DNA of 49,434 nucleotides, from contig NZ_WBKT01000029.1 in assembly GCF_008868175.1 (NCBI RefSeq), positions 1-49,434 of the forward strand, given 5' to 3'. The position numbers and the translations under genes were made by a program. This document shows positions 11,807-19,658 of the stretch, piece after piece; the first letter of the stretch is position 1; every line of letters starts with the position of its first letter. This DNA is from Micromonospora sp. AMSO31t. Its GTDB lineage: Bacteria; Actinomycetota; Actinomycetes; Mycobacteriales; Micromonosporaceae. Under the pieces are notes generated by a model that saw nothing but the letters and a program-made list of their open reading frames with translations, was not told where the DNA came from and ran no database searches.

Positions 11807-11857
11807 CGGGCCGTCGGCCTGCACGCCGAGACATCCGGCGGGCAGGACGACGGCCCG
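11807..11857. terminator. possible terminator between convergent genes
   Basis: Ten-base arms CGGGCCGTCG (11807-11816) and CGACGGCCCG (11848-11857) enclose a 31-base loop between the metallopeptidase and RCC1 stops. The long loop makes this weaker than the other terminators in the window. Confidence 0.35.
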
Positions 11858-11876
11858 ATGTCGTGACCCCGGCGGG

Positions 11877-13092
11877 TCAGGCCGGCAGGGTCACCTGGCC
11901 CGGGGTGGGCCGTTGGGTGGTGGAGCCGTCGCCCAGCTGCCCCCCGCTGTTGTCGCCCCAGCACCACAGGCCGCCGTCGGTGCGGATCGCGCAGCTGTGG
12001 TCGGCGACGGCAGGGCCGCCCGTCCAGGTGGTGGCGTCACCGACGCGGGTCGGCGCGGTCGGGTGGGTGGTGGTGCCGTCGCCCACCTGACCCGTCATGT
12101 TCTTGCCCCAGCACCAGAGGCTGCCGTCGGTGCGGGACGCGCACGACGTGTCGCCGCTCGCGCCGGCCCGGCTCCACGTGGTGGCCGTGCCGACCTGGAC
12201 CGGCGCGGTCTGGTAGCTGCCGCTCGCGCCCAGTTGCCCGTACCCGTTCTCGCCCCAGCACCAGAGGGTGCCGTTCCGGACCCCGCAGGTGTGGGCGTAG
12301 CCGGCCGTGACGCCGGTCCAGGTGGTCGCGGTCCCGACCTGCGCGGGCGTCGTCTGCGAGCCCAGGGTGCCGAGACCGAGCTGCCCGTCCGAGCTGTAGC
12401 CCCAGCACCACAGCGTGCCGTCGGTGCGGACGCCGCAGGTGTGCGCGAAGCCGGTCGAGACGCTCGCCCAGTTGGTCGCCGTGCCGACCTGCACCGGGGT
12501 CGTCGCGACATAGGGCGAGCTGCCGACGCCCAACTGCGAGGTCCGGTTGAATCCCCAGCACCACAGCGTGCCGTCGGTCCGCACCGCGCAGGTGTGCGCG
12601 GGGCCGGCGTCGACCCTGGCCCAGGAGTTGACGGTGCCGACCTGGACCGGGGTCCTGCGGCTGGTGGTGGTCCCGTCACCGAGCTGGCCCCGGAAGTTCG
12701 AGCCCCAGCACCACAGCGTCCCGTCCGTCCGGACCGCGCAGGTGTGCCCGGAGCCGGCGTCGACGCCGGTCCAGGTGGCGGTGCCGACCCGCGTCGGGGT
12801 GCTCCGGTTCGTGGTGGTCCCGTCACCGACCTGACCACTGTAGTTCGAGCCCCAGCACAGCAGTCCCCCGTCGCTACGGATCGCACACGTGTGTGCGGCG
12901 CCCGCGGTGACGCTGGTGACCGCCGGGGCGGCGAGCGCGCCACGCTGGGGGGGCGGGGCTCGCGGCCGCGGCGCCCGTCGTCAGCGCGGCGGTGAGCACG
13001 GCACTTCCGATGGACATCGCCGCCACAGCGGCGAGAAGCCTTGTCGCACGGCGCCACCGGGTCCGCAGCCGTCCGTCCTGATGTCCGCTCAT
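11877..13092 (-). pseudogene. secreted RCC1-repeat beta-propeller, frameshifted
   Basis: The start ATG 13092 gives a Sec signal peptide (RWRRATRLLAAVAAMSIG to TTGAAAAS). The frame then runs through a seven-C tract (12947-12953) and stops soon after. Skipping one C continues as QRGALAAPAVTSVTAGAAHTCAI and on through seven RCC1 repeats of about 50 residues, each with an HTCAVRTDG-LWCWG-N..GQLGDGTTT core, to the stop at 11877. One base removed gives exactly 404 codons plus a stop. The repaired protein would be a seven-bladed extracellular propeller, probably a binding scaffold. The frameshift could be a sequencing error, true decay or slippage. Confidence 0.78.
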
Positions 13093-13114
13093 GGAGTTGT
13101 TCTCTCCCAACGAT

Positions 13115-13187
13115 GTCGGTGCCTGAGTAGCGGAGACGAAGCTGCCCCGGTGGGTCGCCCGGAGACCCACCACTTCGTGGCACCGAC
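13115..13187 (-). promoter_or_regulatory. structured leader element upstream of the RCC1 gene
   Basis: On the minus strand three nested stems are perfect. P1 is GTCGGTGCC (13187-13179) with GGCACCGAC (13123-13115). P2, adjoining P1, is ACGAAG (13178-13173) with CTTCGT (13041+95 to 13136, i.e. 13141-13136). P3 is GGTGGGTC (13171-13164) with GACCCACC (13156-13149) and a seven-base loop. All large unpaired segments are on the 3' side (7 and 12 bases). It ends 22 bases before the start codon. It matches no riboswitch I recognise. A TAGGGT hexamer at 13191-13186 overlaps the 5' edge, so if that is the -10 only P2 and P3 would be transcribed. Confidence 0.45.
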
Positions 13188-13257
13188 CCTATGCATCGCT
13201 GCGCTTCAATGCACCATCGGCGAGCCGGACTGACCGTCTCGATGGGATCTTTCGCGT

Positions 13258-13896
13258 TCAGCGGACCAGGATGTGGACCGCCCGGGCCGCCGAGACGGCA
13301 GCGACCAGGACCGCGTGTCGAGGCTCGGGCACGTCGAGGAGGCGGCCGGCGCGCAGCGTTGTGAGCGGGGCGAGCCGGCGGTCGGCCAGCACCGTGTCCA
13401 CCGCCCGCCGGTCACCGCCGCAGACCAGGGCCGTCAGGGTCGACGCCTCCGGCAGCAGCAGGCGTACGGCCAGCTCGGCCGCGTCGCCCAGGGCCGCCTT
13501 CGCCTGGTTGTCGCGCCGCCGGGCGAACCGCTGCTGGGACCAGCCGCCGGCCGCGGTGCGGCCCTGCACGTACCGGGTGTCCACCTTGGAGACGACCAGC
13601 TCGGTGCCGTCGGCGACGCCGAGCGCCACCGCACCCTTGCGGGCCAGCAGCAGACCGATCCGGCGGGGAGCGGCGGCGACGCCGACGAACGCGGGCAGGT
13701 CCGGTGTGGGACGCGCGCCGGGCGGGGTGTGCAGTTCGGCGGTGGCGCCGTCCGGGGCGGTGAGCAACAGCCCGTACCCCTGGACGGTCGTCACGGGCGG
13801 GCCATGCCGGTCGGCGAAGCCCTCGACCCAGCGGGTGACGCGGGCCGGGTCGACCTCGACCCACCGGCCGCCCCCGGCTGCGGGTCGGCTGCTCAT
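13258..13896 (-). CDS. acVLRF1-type peptidyl-tRNA hydrolase / release factor
   Basis: A 212-residue protein of the actinobacterial Vms1-like release factor family (acVLRF1), related to eukaryotic eRF1/Vms1. The characteristic loop is GGWSQQRFARRRDNQ (about 118-132), in which the Gln/Arg segment is thought to act on the peptidyl-tRNA ester of stalled 60S/50S subunits. Flanking strands KVDTRYVQGRTAAGG and LLLPEASTLTALVCGG fit the eRF1 domain-2 fold. ATG 13896 is chosen over GTG 13914 because the conserved sequence begins shortly after it. Role in ribosome rescue is inferred from the family. Confidence 0.85.
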   Translation of the reverse strand: MSSRPAAGGGRWVEVDPARVTRWVEGFADRHGPPVTTVQGYGLLLTAPDGATAELHTPPGARPTPDLPAFVGVAAAPRRIGLLLARKGAVALGVADGTELVVSKVDTRYVQGRTAAGGWSQQRFARRRDNQAKAALGDAAELAVRLLLPEASTLTALVCGGDRRAVDTVLADRRLAPLTTLRAGRLLDVPEPRHAVLVAAVSAARAVHILVR

Positions 13897-13944
13897 GGTC
13901 CGACCGTACGACACCGCCGGATCGAGCGCGCCGCGCGGCCCGGC

Positions 13945-14577
13945 TCAGCCGGACAGCAGGGTGGCCGTCGCGAGGCCCGCGATCAGGGCGCTGGAGACCA
14001 GGCCGGTGACCAGGCGGCCGCGCGGCCCGGCCAGCGCCCGGCCGACCATGGTGCCGCCACCGGCGACGACCAGCTGCCAGCTCGCCGAGGCCAGGAACGC
14101 CCCCGCCACGAAGAGCGCTGCGGTGGCCGCGTCCGCGTCGGCGGTGTCCTGGCGGCCGAGCACCAGCGCGGCGAAGTAGAGCACCGTGGCCGGGTTCAGC
14201 AGCGTGAGGCCGAGCAGCGCGGCGTACGCGCGCCCGGGGCTGTTCAGACCCCGCCCCACCGGCGCCTCGGCGACCTCCCGGGTCCGGCGGGCGGACCAGG
14301 TCCGCCACAGCCCGTGGCCGGCGAGCCCGAGCAGGACCAGCGCGGCCACCACCCGCAACGGGCCCGCGACCGGCGCGATGAGCCCGGCCAGGCCGGCGCC
14401 GCCGAGCGCGGCGACCGCCGCGTAGAGCCCGTCGGCGGTGGCCACGGCGAGCGCCGCGGCCGCGCCGACCCGGAAGCCGGTCCGCGCGCTGAGCCCGAGA
14501 ATGAGGATCGCGATCGCGCCGACCGGGACGGCGACGCCGTAGCCGGCCACCAGGCCGGCGAGGAACGCCCCGGTCAC
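13945..14577 (-). CDS. LysE-family amino-acid exporter
   Basis: A 210-residue integral membrane protein with about six hydrophobic helices. It opens GAFLAGLVAGYGVAVPVGAIAILILG, with the LysE/RhtB family Pro-Gly region near the N-terminus, and continues LGLTLLNPATVLYFAALVLG, the second conserved motif. GTG 14577 gives the usual family length, although the frame remains open to 14757. Probably exports an amino acid or derivative across the cytoplasmic membrane. Confidence 0.87.
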   Translation of the reverse strand: MTGAFLAGLVAGYGVAVPVGAIAILILGLSARTGFRVGAAAALAVATADGLYAAVAALGGAGLAGLIAPVAGPLRVVAALVLLGLAGHGLWRTWSARRTREVAEAPVGRGLNSPGRAYAALLGLTLLNPATVLYFAALVLGRQDTADADAATAALFVAGAFLASASWQLVVAGGGTMVGRALAGPRGRLVTGLVSSALIAGLATATLLSG

Positions 14578-14755
14578 GACGGTGGGCGGCGGGTCGAGGC
14601 GGCCGGCGGCAGGGTGCGCTGTCGGCGTGCGGCAGTGGCCGCACGGACAGGGACCTGCTTCGGGTACGCCTCGATCACGCGCCCATCCTGCACCCGCTCC
14701 CCCGGGACCGCCACCGGATTTCCCGCCCGCGATCCTGGACGCATACTGGTGCGCC

Positions 14756-15085
14756 ATGGACCTGGATGCGTATCAGCGCGGCGCCCTCCGGACGGCCGCT
14801 CCCCGTGACAAGAGGAACGAGCTGCTCCACCTGGTGCTCGGGCTGGTCGGCGAGTCAGGTGAGATCGCCGAGAAGTTCAAGAAGTGGGTCCGGGACCTCG
14901 ACAGCGACGAGTCGCGGATCGACCGGGCCGACATCGCCAGGGAAGTCGGTGACGTGCTCTGGTACGTGGCGGTGCTCGCCGACTACCTCGACCTGTCGCT
15001 GGACGACATCGCGGCGGCCAACCTCGCCAAGCTGGCCAGCCGCCAGGGCCGTGGCGTGCTGGGCGGCAGCGGCGACAACCGCTGA
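14756..15085 (+). CDS. MazG-like nucleotide pyrophosphohydrolase
   Basis: A 109-residue MazG-type all-alpha NTP pyrophosphatase. The metal-binding acids sit in GESGEIAEKFKKW (about 29-41, ExxE) and REVGDVLWYVAVLADYL (about 60-76, ExxD). It probably hydrolyses non-canonical or excess NTPs to NMP. A CATACT hexamer ends eight bases before the ATG and there is no clear ribosome site, so the mRNA may be nearly leaderless. Divergent from LysE and convergent with the SUF operon. Confidence 0.88.
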   Translation: MDLDAYQRGALRTAAPRDKRNELLHLVLGLVGESGEIAEKFKKWVRDLDSDESRIDRADIAREVGDVLWYVAVLADYLDLSLDDIAAANLAKLASRQGRGVLGGSGDNR

Positions 15086-15090
15086 AACGA

Positions 15091-15127
15091 GTCGAGCGCG
15101 GCACCCCCAGGGGGTGTCGCGCTCGAC
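15091..15127. terminator. bidirectional terminator between mazG-like gene and suf operon
   Basis: Eighteen-base arms (15091-15108 and 15110-15127), with a single G/T wobble, form a very stable hairpin in the gap between two convergent genes. There is no T tract, as is common in actinobacteria. Confidence 0.75.
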
Positions 15128-15143
15128 GGGGACCGGGAATCGG

Positions 15144-15560
15144 TCAGACGTTGAAGCCGAGGGAGCGGAGCTGGTCCCGGCCCTCGTCGGTGATCTTGTC
15201 CGGGCCCCACGGCGGCAGCCAGACCCAGTTGATCCGGATGTCGTTGACCAGGCCGCCGCCCGGGCCGGTGGTCAGCGCCTGGCGGGCCTGATCCTCGATC
15301 ACGTCGGTGAGCGGGCACGCCGCCGAAGTCAGCGTCATGTCCAGGGTGGCGACGTTCTGGTCGTCGACGTGGACGCCGTACACCAGGCCGAGGTCGACCA
15401 CGTTGATGCCCAGCTCGGGGTCGACGACGTCCTTCATCGCCTCTTCGATGTCGTCGATCGCGGCCCTGCCGCCGCCGGCCGGGGCCGCGCCGTTGGCCGT
15501 CGCGCCGTCGGTCGCCACGGCGCCGGTCTCTGGCGTCGAGGTGGTCTCTTCGCTGCTCAT
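15144..15560 (-). CDS. sufT: SufT/MIP18-family iron-sulfur assembly factor
   Basis: A 138-residue protein: a low-complexity N-terminal tail of about 33 residues, then a MIP18/PaaD-like domain with DPELGINVVDLGLVYGV, the conserved Cys in TSAACPLTD, and the C-terminal WVWLPPWGPDKITDEGRDQL. Such proteins help transfer Fe-S clusters to target enzymes. It is last in the suf operon and its ATG overlaps the sufU stop by four bases. Confidence 0.9.
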   Translation of the reverse strand: MSSEETTSTPETGAVATDGATANGAAPAGGGRAAIDDIEEAMKDVVDPELGINVVDLGLVYGVHVDDQNVATLDMTLTSAACPLTDVIEDQARQALTTGPGGGLVNDIRINWVWLPPWGPDKITDEGRDQLRSLGFNV

Positions 15561-16030
15561 GCCTTCACCTCCGGGCTCACGCCCACCCCGGCGCGTGTCG
15601 CGGCGTCCTTGAACGCCATCCACGACAGCAGCGCGCACTTCACCCGGGCCGGGTAGCGCGCGACACCCGCGAACGCCACCCCGTCTCCGAGCACGTCCTC
15701 GTCCGGCGTGACCTGGCCACGCCCGGACATCAACTCGACGAACGCCTCGTGCACCACGGCGGCGTCGTCGGCGGCCCGCCCGCGCAGCAGCTCGTGCAGC
15801 ACGCTGGCCGACGCCTGGCTGATCGAGCAGCCCATCCCGTCGTACGAGATGTCGGTGAACACCTTGCCGTCGGTGGTCACCCGCACGGTGATCTCGTCGC
15901 CGCAGGTCGGGTTGACATGGTGCGCCTCCCCGACCCGGGCGACCGGGTCCGTCGCGTCCCGCAGGCCGCGGCCGTGCGGGTGCTTGTAGTGGTCCAGGAT
16001 GATCTCCTGGTAGAGCTGGTCGAGCTGCAT
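15557..16030 (-). CDS. sufU: Fe-S assembly sulfur-transfer protein SufU
   Basis: A 157-residue SufU-type protein that accepts persulfide sulfur from SufS using a zinc-bound site. The three conserved cysteines are in NPTCGDE, GMGCSIS and VKCALLSW, and it opens MQLDQLYQEIILDHYKHP, characteristic of the family. ATG 16030 shares one base with the sufS stop (TGATG). Confidence 0.95.
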   Translation of the reverse strand: MQLDQLYQEIILDHYKHPHGRGLRDATDPVARVGEAHHVNPTCGDEITVRVTTDGKVFTDISYDGMGCSISQASASVLHELLRGRAADDAAVVHEAFVELMSGRGQVTPDEDVLGDGVAFAGVARYPARVKCALLSWMAFKDAATRAGVGVSPEVKA

Positions 16031-17334
16031 CAGTCGAACACCTTCCGCACCTGTTCCAGACCGGCCACCAGCGCGTCGATCTCCTCGGTCGTGGTGTACA
16101 GGTAGAACGACGCCCGGGTGGTGGCCGGCACGCCGAACCGGGTGCACACCGGCTTGGCGCAGTGGTGCCCGACCCGGACCTGCACGCCGAGCGAGTCGAG
16201 CACCTGCCCGACGTCGTGCGGGTGCACGTCGCCGAGCGCGAAGGAGATCGTCCCGCCCCGGCCGACCGGCACGTTCGGGCCGAAGACGCGCAGCCCGGGC
16301 ACGGTGGCGAGGGCGTCCAGCGCGTACGCCGTCAGCTCCTTCTCGTGCCACTGGATGGCCGGCATCCCGATGCTCGTGAGGTAGTCGACCGCCGCGCCGA
16401 GCGCGACCGCCTCGGCGATCGGCGGCGTGCCCGCCTCGAACCGGGCCGGCGGCGCGGCGAACGTCGAACGCGCCATCGTCACGGTCTCGATCATCGAGCC
16501 GCCGCCGAACACCGGGGGCATCGCGGCGAGCAGCTCGCCCCGGCCCCACAGCACACCGATGCCGGTCGGGCCGCACATCTTGTGGCCGGTGAAGACGATG
16601 AAGTCCGCGTCGTAGTCGACCACGTCCATGGGCAGGTGCGGCACCGACTGCGAGCAGTCGAGCAGCAGCAGGGCGCCCACCTCGCGGACCCGCTGGGTGA
16701 TCCGCGAGGTGGCGTTGACCGTGCCGAGGATGTTGGACATGTGCACCAGCGAGACGATCTTCGTCCGCTCGGTGACCAGGTCGTCCAGCCCGGACTCGTC
16801 GAGCCGGCCGTGGTCGGTGACCGGGAACCAGCGCAGGGTCGCGCCGGTCCGCTCGGCGAGGAGCTGCCACGGGACGATGTTCGAGTGGTGCTCCATCTCG
16901 GAGATGACGATCTCGTCACCGGGGCCGATCCGGAACCGGGGGTCGGCGTCCGGACGCAGCGAGGCGTTGGAGAACGCGTACGCCACGAGGTTGATCGCCT
17001 CGGTGGAGTTCTTGGTGAAGACCACCTCGTCGACGCTGGGCGCGTTGATGAACGCGGCGATCTTCGCCCGGGCCCCCTCGTACGCCTCGGTCGCCTCGGT
17101 GCCCAGCGTGTGCACCGAGCGCGACACGTTGGCGTTGTGCCGCGCGTAGTGCTCGGCGAGCACGTCGAGCACCTGCCGGGGCTTGTGCGAGGTGTTGGCG
17201 CTGTCGAGGTAGACCAGCGGGTGCCCGTTGACCTCCCGGTCCAGGATCGGGAAGTCGGCCCGCACCCGTGCCACGTCGTAGCGGGGCACGTCGTCGTACT
17301 GCGGCATGCCCGACGGGATCGCGATGGAGGTCAT
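16030..17334 (-). CDS. sufS: cysteine desulfurase SufS
   Basis: A 434-residue PLP enzyme that takes sulfur from cysteine to form a persulfide for SufU. The Schiff-base Lys is in FTGHKMCGPTG, cofactor His residues are in SEMEHHSN, and the catalytic Cys is in VRVGHHCAKP. Group II SufS architecture. It is separated from sufC by six bases. Confidence 0.96.
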   Translation of the reverse strand: MTSIAIPSGMPQYDDVPRYDVARVRADFPILDREVNGHPLVYLDSANTSHKPRQVLDVLAEHYARHNANVSRSVHTLGTEATEAYEGARAKIAAFINAPSVDEVVFTKNSTEAINLVAYAFSNASLRPDADPRFRIGPGDEIVISEMEHHSNIVPWQLLAERTGATLRWFPVTDHGRLDESGLDDLVTERTKIVSLVHMSNILGTVNATSRITQRVREVGALLLLDCSQSVPHLPMDVVDYDADFIVFTGHKMCGPTGIGVLWGRGELLAAMPPVFGGGSMIETVTMARSTFAAPPARFEAGTPPIAEAVALGAAVDYLTSIGMPAIQWHEKELTAYALDALATVPGLRVFGPNVPVGRGGTISFALGDVHPHDVGQVLDSLGVQVRVGHHCAKPVCTRFGVPATTRASFYLYTTTEEIDALVAGLEQVRKVFD

Positions 17335-17340
17335 CGGTGC

Positions 17341-18114
17341 TCAGGCCCGCGCCGAGCCGGCCCCGGCGACGTACCGCTCGTAGCCCTCTTCCTCGAGCTT
17401 GTCGGCCAGCTCCGGGCCGCCCTGCTCGACGATCCGGCCGGCCACGAAGACGTGCACGAAGTCGGGCTTGATGTAGCGCAGGATCCGCGTGTAGTGGGTG
17501 ATCAGCAGCAGGCCCGTGTCGCCGGTGTCGCGCACCCGGTTGACGCCCTCGCTGACCACGCGCAGCGCGTCCACGTCGAGACCGGAGTCGGTCTCGTCGA
17601 GGATGGCGATCTTCGGCTTGAGCAGCTCCAGCTGCACGATCTCGTGCCGCTTCTTCTCACCGCCGGAGAAGCCCTCGTTGACGTTGCGCTGGGCGAACGC
17701 CGGGTCCATCTGGAGCTTCTCCATGGCGCCGCGCAGCTCGCCGGCCCAGGTGCGCAGCTTCGGCGCCTCGCCGTCGATGGCGGTCTTGGCGGTGCGCAGG
17801 AAGTTGGCCACCGAGACGCCAGGGACCTCGACCGGGTACTGCATGGCCAGGAAGAGGCCGGCGCGGGCCCGCTCGTCGACGGACATGGCCAGCACGTCCT
17901 CGCCGTCGAGGGTCACCGAACCGCCGGTGATCTCGTACTTGGGGTGGCCGGCGATCGAGTACGCCAGGGTCGACTTGCCAGAGCCGTTCGGGCCCATGAT
18001 CGCGTGGGTCTCACCCGACCGCACGGTCAGGTCGACGCCGGCCAGGATCGGCTTGAGCTCACCCTCGGGCAGCTTGACCGACACCTTCAGGTCGCGGATC
18101 TCCAGGGTGCTCAT
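17341..18114 (-). CDS. sufC: Fe-S cluster assembly ATPase SufC
   Basis: A 257-residue ABC-type ATPase that powers the SufB/SufD scaffold. Walker A is GPNGSGKST, the signature FSGGEKKRHEI, and the SufC-typical Walker B is AILDETDSGLD. ATG 18114 is fixed by a one-base TGATG overlap with the preceding Rieske gene, although the frame is open further upstream. Confidence 0.96.
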   Translation of the reverse strand: MSTLEIRDLKVSVKLPEGELKPILAGVDLTVRSGETHAIMGPNGSGKSTLAYSIAGHPKYEITGGSVTLDGEDVLAMSVDERARAGLFLAMQYPVEVPGVSVANFLRTAKTAIDGEAPKLRTWAGELRGAMEKLQMDPAFAQRNVNEGFSGGEKKRHEIVQLELLKPKIAILDETDSGLDVDALRVVSEGVNRVRDTGDTGLLLITHYTRILRYIKPDFVHVFVAGRIVEQGGPELADKLEEEGYERYVAGAGSARA

Positions 18115-18458
18115 CAGCGGGTCACTCCATTGCTCGGCATCGGGCGGCCGTCGTCGCCCACAGGAAGGAAGATGTCGCCGTCGCGGACTTCGACGGGATA
18201 GACGGGAACGGGTTCGGTGGCGGGCAGCCCGGTGGGCTCGCCGGTCCGTAGGTCGAAACGGGATCCGTGCAGCCAGCATTCCAGCGTGCACCCGTCGACC
18301 TCGCCCTCGGAGAGGGCCACGGCGGCGTGCGAGCACTCGTCGTACACGGCGTAGAACGCGTCGTCCTCGCCGTGCACGATCGCGATCTGCGTGCCGTCGA
18401 CGTCGGCGCTGATCGCGGTGCCCTTGGGCACGTCCTCGGTCGAGCAGATCCTGATCAT
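18114..18458 (-). CDS. Rieske-type ferredoxin within the suf operon
   Basis: A 114-residue Rieske [2Fe-2S] protein with the two cluster motifs CSH (in DECSHAAV) and CWLH (in LECWLHGSRFD). It is annotated in relatives as a non-heme oxygenase ferredoxin subunit, but no oxygenase gene is present here. Its position between sufD and sufC, with one-base overlaps on both sides, suggests an electron-transfer role in cluster assembly or reductive repair. That role is inference. Confidence 0.92.
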   Translation of the reverse strand: MIRICSTEDVPKGTAISADVDGTQIAIVHGEDDAFYAVYDECSHAAVALSEGEVDGCTLECWLHGSRFDLRTGEPTGLPATEPVPVYPVEVRDGDIFLPVGDDGRPMPSNGVTR

Positions 18459-19603
18459 CAGGCGCCGGCCTTGGTGAGGCGGGCCTCGATGGCGTCGCCG
18501 AGCCGCTCGCGCAGCTCCTCGACCGGGATCTTGTTGATCAGCTCGGCGAAGAAGCCGCGGACCACCAGGCGGCGGGCCTCGCCCTCCGGAATGCCCCGGG
18601 CCATCAGGTAGAAGAGCTGCTCGTCGTCGAAGCGGCCGGTCGCGCTGGCGTGCCCGGCGCCGGCGATCTCGCCGGTCTCGATCTCCAGGTTGGGCACCGA
18701 GTCCGCCCGCGCGCCGTCGGTGAGCAGCAGGTTCCGGTTGATCTCGTACGTGTCGGTGCCGGTCGCCTCGGCCCGGATCAGCACGTCACCGACCCAGACG
18801 GTGTGCGCGCTCGCGCCCTGCAGGGCGCCCCGGTAGCCCACGTAGCTGCGGCAGTCCGGCACGGTGTGGTCGACCAGCTGCCGGTGCTCCAGGTGCTGGC
18901 CCGAGTCGGCGAAGTAGACGCCGTACAGCTCGGCCTCGCCGCCGCGCTGCGTGTACTCCACCGAGGTGTACTGCCGGACCAGGTCGCCGCCGAGGCTCAC
19001 CTGGACGTGGATCACCTTGGCGTCGCGGCCCAGCCTGACCTTGAGGTGCTGCGCCTGCACCGCGTCGTCGGCCCAGTCGGCGACGGTGACCAGGGTGAGC
19101 TTCGCGCCGTCGCCCACCGCCACCTCGACGTTGTCGGCCAGGGTGGCCGACCCGACGTGCTCCAGCACCAGGGTCACCTCGGCGAACCGGCCCACCTCGA
19201 CGAAGGTGTGGCCCAGCGCGAGCGCGTCGGCGCCCCCGCCGACCACCCGCAGGCTCACCGGCGCCTCCACCACGGCGTCCCGGGCGACCTGCACCAGCAG
19301 CGCCTCGTCGACCCCGCCGTACGCCAGCGCGCTGATCCGGTCGACCGGGGTGAGCACGCTGCCCACCCGCGGGTCGTCCTTGCCGATCCGGCCGACGGTG
19401 ACGCCCTCGGGCAGGTCGCCGTGCTCGTGGCGGACCGTGCCGGTCGCGGCCTGCGCCTCGCCAGCAGCCAGGCCGCGCAGGCGCTTGAGCGGGGTGAAGC
19501 GCCACTCCTCCTCCAGGCCGGTGAGGGCCGGGAAGTCGGCGACGTCGTACGAGCGGAGCGCCTGCGACTTGGTCGTGGGCGGCGCGGAAGCCTGGGTAGT
19601 CAT
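18458..19603 (-). CDS. sufD: Fe-S assembly scaffold SufD
   Basis: A 381-residue SufD protein: N-terminal helical part (FPALTGLEEEWRFTPLKRL) followed by the beta-helix scaffold and the conserved C-terminal GHASATGRFDDEQLFYLMARGI. It forms the SufBC2D complex. ATG 19603 has a good ribosome site (AAGGA) and follows sufB by 55 bases, so it is preferred to an upstream GTG. Confidence 0.95.
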   Translation of the reverse strand: MTTQASAPPTTKSQALRSYDVADFPALTGLEEEWRFTPLKRLRGLAAGEAQAATGTVRHEHGDLPEGVTVGRIGKDDPRVGSVLTPVDRISALAYGGVDEALLVQVARDAVVEAPVSLRVVGGGADALALGHTFVEVGRFAEVTLVLEHVGSATLADNVEVAVGDGAKLTLVTVADWADDAVQAQHLKVRLGRDAKVIHVQVSLGGDLVRQYTSVEYTQRGGEAELYGVYFADSGQHLEHRQLVDHTVPDCRSYVGYRGALQGASAHTVWVGDVLIRAEATGTDTYEINRNLLLTDGARADSVPNLEIETGEIAGAGHASATGRFDDEQLFYLMARGIPEGEARRLVVRGFFAELINKIPVEELRERLGDAIEARLTKAGA

Positions 19604-19658
19604 CTCGTCCTTGGTCTGTTCTGCGACGACGGTCTGGTGCGGGGCGGGCGGGGCGGCG

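Noticed and set aside
12095..13183. Minus-strand Arg/Pro/Ser-rich 362-codon frame over the RCC1 gene
   Set aside because: Out-of-frame reading of the RCC1 repeats; it lacks the LWCWG repeat pattern and the signal peptide.
13093..13200. c-di-AMP (ydaO), c-di-GMP or SAM riboswitch as identity of the RCC1 leader
   Set aside because: Conserved core sequences of those classes were looked for by eye and not found; kept only as an unidentified structured element.
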